Assembly (NCBI GenBank): GCA_964534555.1
Contig: CAZHRK010000007.1
Coordinates: 1-11,196 of the forward strand
Source of the DNA: CAZHRK01 sp964534555
GTDB taxonomy: Bacteria; Babelota; Babeliae; Babelales; RVW-14
Direction: 5' to 3'
Length of the DNA: 11,196 nt
Position numbers and translations under genes: made by a program. The notes beneath the pieces were generated by a model. It ran no database searches, was not told where the DNA came from, and worked only from the letters and a program-made list of their open reading frames with translations. Shown one piece after another: positions 6,922 through 11,196 of the stretch. Each line of letters begins with the position of its first letter. Positions within the stretch are counted from its first letter, which is position 1.

Positions 6922-7893
6922 ATGAAACGACGTTTTTTTGCTGCATTGGCTGTGACGACCTTCCTTGCATCCGGTTTTTCGCAGGCGCAGACGAGTGACT
7001 TTCCCAACCGCCCAGTCAAGCTCATCGTGCCCTATTCTCCTGGTGGCTTGCCGGACACCGTCGCACGGGTCATCGCGCAAAAGCTCTCGGAGCGGATGAA
7101 GCAGGGTTTCGTGGTGGAAAACAAGCCCGGGGGTAACGGCGTAGTGTCGGTACAAACACTTGCCGCGCTGCCGGCAGACGGGTATAGCTTCATCGTTTCC
7201 GATGGCTCCATGCTGTCCATTACTCCGCAGATCAACAAGGCGGCCAAGTACGCTGTGGGACAGGATCTGCAGGCTGTGTCGCTGATCGCCCGCTCGCCTT
7301 TGTTCTTGGTGGCGCACCCCAAATCAGGAGTCAAGACCTTTCAAGAGTTTGTGGCTCGCGCCAAGAAGGAACCCGGTGCATTTACCTATGGGTCTTCGGG
7401 GATTGGAAGTACCCACCACCTCACGATGGAAGCTTTGAAGTCGGAACTTGGACTTTCCATGGTCCATGTTCCATTTCGTGGATCGAGTCAGTCGGTGCCC
7501 GCCCTAGTAGGTGGGCAAGTCGACTTCCTGTTTGCCGCTTTGCCGTCCATGTTGGGTTTTGTGAAGAACGGTCAGGTCATCGTGCTGGCCAGCAACGCAC
7601 CCAAGCGTTCATCTTCTGCTTCCGATACCCCCTCGATTGCAGAAACCATCCCGGGGTTTGACTTTTCAGTCTCAGTTGGCGTGCTGGCACGAACGGGGAC
7701 TCCACCTGAGATCTCCAAACGGGTGGCTGATGAGATCGCACAAATTGTGAAACTGCCAGATGTTGTCGAGAAGTTCCAGGGAGCCGGCATCGAACCCGTT
7801 GGTGCTGGTGGTGATGTCTACCGGAAAGTCATCGAGCATGAGAATCAAGCGATGGCAAAAGCAGGAAAGCACGCGGAACTCAAAGCTGAGTAA
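6922..7893 (+). CDS. Bug/TctC-family periplasmic solute-binding protein
   Basis: A 323-residue secreted binding protein. It has a signal peptide (KRR, hydrophobic residues 5-19, likely cleavage after SQA at residue 22), then the family landmarks FPNRPVKLIVPYSPGG (27-42), AARVIA-like DTVARVIAQKLSE, VENKPGGNG and AADGYS-like PADGYSF, and in the middle GSSGIGSTHH and the HVPFRGSSQ-VPALVGGQVDF stretch. Bug proteins usually bind carboxylates and deliver them to a TctAB membrane pair; TphC and IphC-type members serve terephthalate and isophthalate in Comamonas. Here phthalate is the likely ligand from context. Start ATG 6922 has GGAG at 6911-6914. The stop shares a base with the next ATG (TAATG), so the permease is co-translated. 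Confidence 0.88.
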   Translation: MKRRFFAALAVTTFLASGFSQAQTSDFPNRPVKLIVPYSPGGLPDTVARVIAQKLSERMKQGFVVENKPGGNGVVSVQTLAALPADGYSFIVSDGSMLSITPQINKAAKYAVGQDLQAVSLIARSPLFLVAHPKSGVKTFQEFVARAKKEPGAFTYGSSGIGSTHHLTMEALKSELGLSMVHVPFRGSSQSVPALVGGQVDFLFAALPSMLGFVKNGQVIVLASNAPKRSSSASDTPSIAETIPGFDFSVSVGVLARTGTPPEISKRVADEIAQIVKLPDVVEKFQGAGIEPVGAGGDVYRKVIEHENQAMAKAGKHAELKAE

Positions 7894-8648
7894 TGTATGC
7901 CGATGGGGCTGGTATGCCCCTCGTCGCACTTTGGTTCGCCTGTTTTGGCGCCATCATGCTGGGGGGGCTTGTCAAGGGAACACTGGGAGTGGGGCTGCCG
8001 CTTGTGGTGCTTCCCTTGTTGTCGCTTCTTCTCCCAGCACCAAAGGCTATGGGGCTGCTCGTCATGCCGGTTCTTCTTTCGAACCTGTGGCAGGCTGTTG
8101 AAGGTAAGAGGCTGAATGAAGGAATGCGGCGTTTTGGTGGCTTGATGGTCTGCCAGTTCGTCGCGACGCTTGCCGCTATCCATATGACGAGGAACCTGTC
8201 CGTGCAGGGCTTCAATGTTCTGCTGGCAGTCGTGGTGATGGTCGCAGTAGGGATGATGGCCATTGGAGCAACTTTTCGAGTGAATCCCGGTCAAGAGCGG
8301 TGGATGGGGCCTCTGGTTGGCGGGGTCGCAGGTGTAATGGCCGGCGTCTCGACATTGACCGGCCCCATTCTCATTGCCTATCTTTTGGCACTCAAGTTGC
8401 AAAAAGACGAGTTCATCAGGTCCATCAGCATCATCTATCTTCTGGGCTCTGTTCCCATGTATGGGACCATGATGTGGTATGGCCGCTTTGGTTGGGAGGA
8501 GGTCGCTCTTTCCTGCCTCGCCCTGATTCCCATGTTCGTCGGCCTTCGAATGGGAAGATTGCTTCGTCATCGGCTCAGTGAAACCGTGTTTCGACGTCTG
8601 CTGCTGGGGCTGCTGACCGTGCTCTCCGTGTTGCTCATCACCAAGTAA
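7893..8648 (+). CDS. TauE/SafE-family membrane permease
   Basis: A 251-residue integral membrane protein with about eight hydrophobic segments (roughly 10-29, 34-48, 52-69, 80-98, 106-128, 138-168, 178-196, 201-222 and 234-249, some merging). The two internal repeats typical of TauE/SafE are seen at GGLVKGTLGVGLPLVVLPLL (24-43) and GGVAGVMAGVSTLTGPILI (143-161). The family moves anions, best known for sulfonate, sulfite or sulfoacetate export, with some members proposed as carboxylate carriers. It is translationally coupled to the Bug gene (shared A of TAATG), suggesting that they act together. An internal ATG at 7914 is an alternative start. Substrate and direction are unknown; phthalate uptake or organic anion export are both possible. 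Confidence 0.85.
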   Translation: MYADGAGMPLVALWFACFGAIMLGGLVKGTLGVGLPLVVLPLLSLLLPAPKAMGLLVMPVLLSNLWQAVEGKRLNEGMRRFGGLMVCQFVATLAAIHMTRNLSVQGFNVLLAVVVMVAVGMMAIGATFRVNPGQERWMGPLVGGVAGVMAGVSTLTGPILIAYLLALKLQKDEFIRSISIIYLLGSVPMYGTMMWYGRFGWEEVALSCLALIPMFVGLRMGRLLRHRLSETVFRRLLLGLLTVLSVLLITK

Positions 8649-8707
8649 CCACATCTGACCACTTGGAGCAGGGGAGAACTGTTTCCTTTTTATGAGTAAC
8701 GTGACCA

Positions 8708-9163
8708 ATGAATTCAACAATCAATTGGGATGATGGCTACCTTCTTGGGTTCACACCCATGGATTTGGTACACCGGGAGTTCGTCGACTGTGTGGCCGCG
8801 CTTCAACGGGCAGAAGAAGCCGACCTGGAGGGCGTACTCAACACGCTTGCCCGGCACTGTGAAGTGCATTTCGAGATGGAAAACCGCTGGATGCGCGAAA
8901 CCGACTTTCCTGCCAGCGAGTGTCACATCAACGAACACGCCGCCGTGTTGAAAAGCATCCATGAGGTCGGGCAACAACTGGCCAGCGGCAACGTGGCTGT
9001 GTGCCGCCGACTGGGTAGCGAGCTGGCCACCTGGTTTCCTGGTCATGCGGACTACCTCGACTCAGCCTTGGCGCACTGGATGTGCAAACGCACACTGGGC
9101 GGGAAGCCTGTGGTTCTGCGTCGTAACATCAGGAGCAACGAGTCTGCTCCTGAGCAAACCTAA
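8708..9163 (+). CDS. Bacteriohemerythrin
   Basis: A 151-residue single-domain hemerythrin, a four-helix bundle with an oxygen-binding di-iron centre. All expected ligands can be placed: H22 (DLVHREF), H54 and E58 (HFEMENRWM), H73 and H77 (HINEH), H113 and D118 (GHADYLD). Spacing H-x3-E, H-x3-H and H-x4-D is canonical. Bacterial members store or sense oxygen or protect iron-dependent enzymes. It might supply O2 to the dioxygenase, but there is no direct link; its partner downstream is nadC, so it more likely belongs to the host backbone. A basic tail follows residue 126. The Shine-Dalgarno before ATG 8708 is weak. Confidence 0.88.
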   Translation: MNSTINWDDGYLLGFTPMDLVHREFVDCVAALQRAEEADLEGVLNTLARHCEVHFEMENRWMRETDFPASECHINEHAAVLKSIHEVGQQLASGNVAVCRRLGSELATWFPGHADYLDSALAHWMCKRTLGGKPVVLRRNIRSNESAPEQT

Positions 9164-9185
9164 AACATATCCAACACTTTTTCAC

Positions 9186-9479
9186 ATGAAGACCTTTGAC
9201 GAACAAGTCCACGCGGATGTCCAACGCACACTAGAAGAGGATGTGGGCACGGGAGACTTGACAGCGGCGCTCATCCCAACGGATCGCAGGGCAGTTGCCA
9301 CCATCATCTGCAGGGAGTCCGCCGTCATCTGTGGTCGTCCCTGGGTCAACGAGGTGCTTCGTCAAACTGCTCCTGCTGCGCAGATTCACTGGTTTCTCAA
9401 TGACGGTGATGTACGTCGTTATGTGCCGCCGCATTCGATGTCGCAGGCGTGCCATGCAGTCTACCTCAACCTTTTCTAA
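9186..9479 (+). pseudogene. nadC: Nicotinate-nucleotide diphosphorylase (carboxylating), truncated after 75 residues
   Basis: Residues 1-75 match the N-terminal domain of quinolinate phosphoribosyltransferase, which makes nicotinate mononucleotide from quinolinate and PRPP in NAD synthesis: LEEDVGTGDLTAALIP, the CRESAVICGRPWVNEV segment and HWFLNDGD. The family continues after the NDGD motif with more N-domain and a TIM-like barrel to about 285 residues. Here at 9407-9411 the sequence changes into the 55-bp repeat and the frame runs on for 22 unrelated residues to TAA 9477-9479. All catalytic barrel residues are lost, so this copy cannot work. Either a second nadC exists, or the break is an assembly junction. 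Confidence 0.8.
9407..9461. repeat. 55-bp direct repeat, left copy
   Basis: Identical, base for base, to 11142-11196. It begins TGATGTACGTCGTTATG and ends GCCATGCAGTC. The base before differs (g here, c at the other copy), so the left limit is real; TGAT may be nadC's own sequence, since GGTGAT codes the Gly-Asp of the nadC motif. No inverted copy of it and no familiar IS end were seen. Confidence 0.95.
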
Positions 9480-9782
9480 AAAAGCTAAGCAATCTAATAA
9501 TTTAATTAGCTCTCTAATAGAATATTGATTAAGGTTCGGTGTGTCAAGCGCATCGAGCCGATTCGAGTGAGAGGAGAAACCCTTGAGCTGCTTGCAATCG
9601 CGTACGAACCGGCAACGCGAAGGCGTGAGCACAAATCGGGAGGAATCCAAGCGGACTGAATTAGGCGCTTCGGAAAATGTCGATTGCACGCCGCAAAGCG
9701 CTCTCCTTCGCCACTTAGTTCTTCGCTATCAAGGGCGTTTATAGTGAGTGCCTTGCAGCAGCCCGGCTATGCTTTCGCCGGG
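9462..9782. other. Segment without a gene between the left repeat and the hydrolase gene
   Basis: About 320 bases. 9474-9533 is strikingly AT-rich and contains CTAATAATTTAATTAG (9494-9509, arms CTAAT/ATTAG) and further CTAA/TTAG words. A leftward promoter is at 9519-9547. A short + frame from TTG 9525 to TGA at about 9659 encodes about 44 residues that I do not recognise. At 9762-9782 CCCGGC/GCCGGG forms a small hairpin just after the hydrolase stop, with no T-run. Confidence 0.5.
9519..9547 (-). promoter_or_regulatory. Candidate sigma70 promoter reading leftward into the 55-bp repeat
   Basis: On the - strand: TTGACA (complement of 9542-9547), a 17-bp spacer, and TATTCT (complement of 9519-9524). 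In this window it reads through the left repeat copy into the back of nadC, where no gene needs it. In front of the right-hand copy the same element would read directly into the hydrolase gene. The AT-rich palindrome 9494-9509 lies just after the predicted start point and could be an operator. Confidence 0.5.
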
Positions 9783-11129
9783 TCACCTACCTCTGGCATC
9801 TGCCCGGTATCTTGGGGAAGCCCAGCCGTCGACGTAATCAAATAGGTTTTTGACGCTATTCGAATAGGCCGCAGCGCCACCTGTGTTCATGCAGTTGGCG
9901 CAGGGCGTGAAGCCATGCGTTGCGCCTTCAATGAACACCAGATCCTTGTCCTTGGCCGCCGAAGCATCAAATTCCTCTTCGGAGTCCCGGATGAACAGAT
10001 AGCCTCCCATCCCCATGACAAGGGTTGGCACTGAGATCGCACCTACCGCGCAGATCGTTGAGTTGTTGCTCGAACAATGGTCGATCCCATCCAGCGAGTT
10101 TGTAGAGCGCACCGCTTGGGTGGACAGGAACGAGCGCAGCGATAACTGCTTCGTACCGCGGTTGAACGACATCGTCGAAGCCAGCGTATCGAGCTCCACT
10201 GGGCTCACGGTTGTCACAAGCTGGCGGTCGATCGAGCCATCGTTGCGGATTAACTTTTGAGGACGCTGGGTTTTGCGCAGTGAAATTTGCGGATCGAGGC
10301 TATGCAGCTGCGATGCTCCGCCAGGACCTGCTCCCGGATTGCCGCCATGCGGAATCGCGAATTGATCGTTGTCGGGGAAAGGCCCTTTGCCGGCCGCAAT
10401 GTCTTTGGTGCGGCGATCAGCTTCGGCGATCAGCGAATTCATGCGGCGCGACTGGGCAGCAAAATAACGCGCTTGGAAGTCGGGTGAGTAAGTCGAGGCG
10501 CCCGCAGCGTTATAGCCATTGGCGGGGCTGTAAGGATCAAGCGCCGGATCAAAGGCGCCCGGCGTTTCGCGCAACACCGATCCATTCAGGCTACGAAGCA
10601 AGATGACCGGAACACCTGGGTGCGCATCGGCGAGGATCAGACCGTCGGCTGGGGGAAGATTCGCTAGGTCGTTATTGCAGGGAACGATCTTGCGCGTGTC
10701 CTGGCAAAAACCGATGCCTTTCTCCGCTACGGCTTGGTAAAAACTTAGGGTCGGCCCGCCGCCGCTATGACCGAAGAGGATCACTTTCTCGATCCCCGGC
10801 TGCTTACGCAAATATTCGACACCGACCTTTACGTCGAGTGCAATGCGGTCCCAATCGACCTGGAACTCGTTGTTCTCGAAGCGGGTGTTCATGCAGAAAA
10901 CCGCATACCCGCGCTTGGAAAGCTCCGAACAACCAATGTGGCTCAAATAATTGCCCGTGCGATGCACGATGAGAAAGGCCACCTTCGGATTGGGATTTGC
11001 GTCGGGCGTGTAGTACAGCGCCTTGACACCGCCACTCGTGTAGTAAGTCGGGCGGCTTTGGGCCTGAGCAGCGCCGCTTGCGCACGCAACAGCTGCGAGC
11101 AAACAGGCCACTATCCTGATTGGGTTCAT
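9783..11129 (-). CDS. Secreted alpha/beta hydrolase (probable esterase)
   Basis: A 448-residue protein with a Sec signal peptide (hydrophobic residues 5-21, likely cleavage after AQA at 23) and an alpha/beta hydrolase fold. The nucleophile elbow is GHSGGG (120-125, Ser122). The likely catalytic His is H405 in GATHGF, and the acid is probably D382 after strand VPTLVMGMGGYLFI. LIVHRTGNY (53-61) is the likely oxyanion loop. A long insert of about 190 residues separates elbow and acid and may form a lid. Eight cysteines in the mature part (67, 79, 142, 151, 352, 360, 410, 413) suggest disulfides in the periplasm. GGAGACAAGACA gives a good ribosome site before ATG 11129. The substrate is unknown. 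A phthalate-ester hydrolase feeding the neighbouring pathway is tempting, but the gene lies on a separate repeat-bounded segment. Confidence 0.8.
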   Translation of the reverse strand: MNPIRIVACLLAAVACASGAAQAQSRPTYYTSGGVKALYYTPDANPNPKVAFLIVHRTGNYLSHIGCSELSKRGYAVFCMNTRFENNEFQVDWDRIALDVKVGVEYLRKQPGIEKVILFGHSGGGPTLSFYQAVAEKGIGFCQDTRKIVPCNNDLANLPPADGLILADAHPGVPVILLRSLNGSVLRETPGAFDPALDPYSPANGYNAAGASTYSPDFQARYFAAQSRRMNSLIAEADRRTKDIAAGKGPFPDNDQFAIPHGGNPGAGPGGASQLHSLDPQISLRKTQRPQKLIRNDGSIDRQLVTTVSPVELDTLASTMSFNRGTKQLSLRSFLSTQAVRSTNSLDGIDHCSSNNSTICAVGAISVPTLVMGMGGYLFIRDSEEEFDASAAKDKDLVFIEGATHGFTPCANCMNTGGAAAYSNSVKNLFDYVDGWASPRYRADARGR

Positions 11130-11141
11130 TGTCTTGTCTCC

Positions 11142-11196
11142 TGATGTACGTCGTTATGTGCCGCCGCATTCGATGTCGCAGGCGTGCCATGCAGTC
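11142..11196. repeat. 55-bp direct repeat, right copy, reaching the window end
   Basis: Identical to 9407-9461. It begins 12 bases before the start codon of the hydrolase (in - strand direction it ends there), leaving the ribosome site intact. The match runs to the last base, so the true length of the repeat is unknown. Confidence 0.95.

Larger units (their letters stand above)
9407..11141. mobile_element. Possible 1,735-bp repeat-bounded unit carrying the hydrolase
   Basis: One repeat copy, the promoter segment and the hydrolase gene form a unit that starts again with the repeat at 11142. It encodes no transposase or recombinase, and no inverted ends or target duplications are visible. It could be one period of a tandem array, a linearised circle, or a passenger segment moved by something outside the window. 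Confidence 0.35.

Noticed and set aside
7845..8720. Long open frame on the - strand opposite the permease gene
   Set aside because: Antisense shadow of the TauE/SafE gene; His- and Gln-rich composition with no family resemblance.
9407..9461. 55-bp repeat as the end of an IS91/ISCR-type rolling-circle element
   Set aside because: One-sided repeat-bounded structure fits in outline, but I cannot match the sequence to a known oriIS or terIS and no HUH transposase is in the window.
9762..9782. CCCGGC/GCCGGG hairpin after the hydrolase stop, as a terminator
   Set aside because: Six-pair stem without a T-run on the hydrolase strand; left as a note in the gap entry.

Overview
The window looks like a piece of a betaproteobacterial genome, most likely Comamonadaceae (Comamonas, Delftia or Acidovorax type). 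This rests on protein style only: the Bug-type solute-binding protein, the IS21-family transposase variant, the NadC and hemerythrin sequences, and moderately high GC with efficient coding. No rRNA, tRNA or CRISPR array is visible.

Layout. (1) 1-1200 is mobile-element debris. It holds the C-terminal end of a phage peptidoglycan hydrolase, a complete nested Rz/Rz1 spanin pair, the start of a small phage ORF, and a decayed IS21-family IstA fragment. (2) 1291-1533 (-) is a small two-helix DUF2798-type membrane protein. (3) 1685-8648 is a compact phthalate catabolic island. The + strand carries the phthalate 4,5-dioxygenase oxygenase (ophA2) and 4,5-dihydroxyphthalate decarboxylase (ophC). A convergent - strand operon carries the dioxygenase reductase (ophA1), the cis-dihydrodiol dehydrogenase (ophB) and a MarR regulator. 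Divergent from ophA1, on the + strand, are a Bug/TctC binding protein and a TauE/SafE permease. (4) 8708-9406 has a hemerythrin gene and the first quarter of nadC. (5) 9407-11196 is a foreign segment: a 55-bp sequence cuts nadC, is followed by about 300 bp without a gene, then a - strand secreted alpha/beta hydrolase, and then the same 55 bp again at the last bases of the window.

How it works together. The binding protein and the permease are placed to capture and move phthalate or a related anion. OphA1 passes electrons from NADH to OphA2, which makes the 4,5-cis-dihydrodiol. OphB rearomatises it to 4,5-dihydroxyphthalate, and OphC decarboxylates that to protocatechuate. Protocatechuate ring-cleavage genes are not in the window. 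The MarR protein is the only dedicated regulator here. Two palindromes sharing 12 of 14 core bases lie in the ophA2 promoter and in the ophA1/binding-protein divergent promoter, and are its likely operators.

The most unusual structure is the right end. The two identical 55-bp copies bound a 1,735-bp unit holding the hydrolase. A good promoter lies behind the left copy but reads away from the hydrolase, whereas the same layout beyond the right copy would drive the hydrolase. This fits a tandem array, a circular form, or an assembly junction at a repeat.
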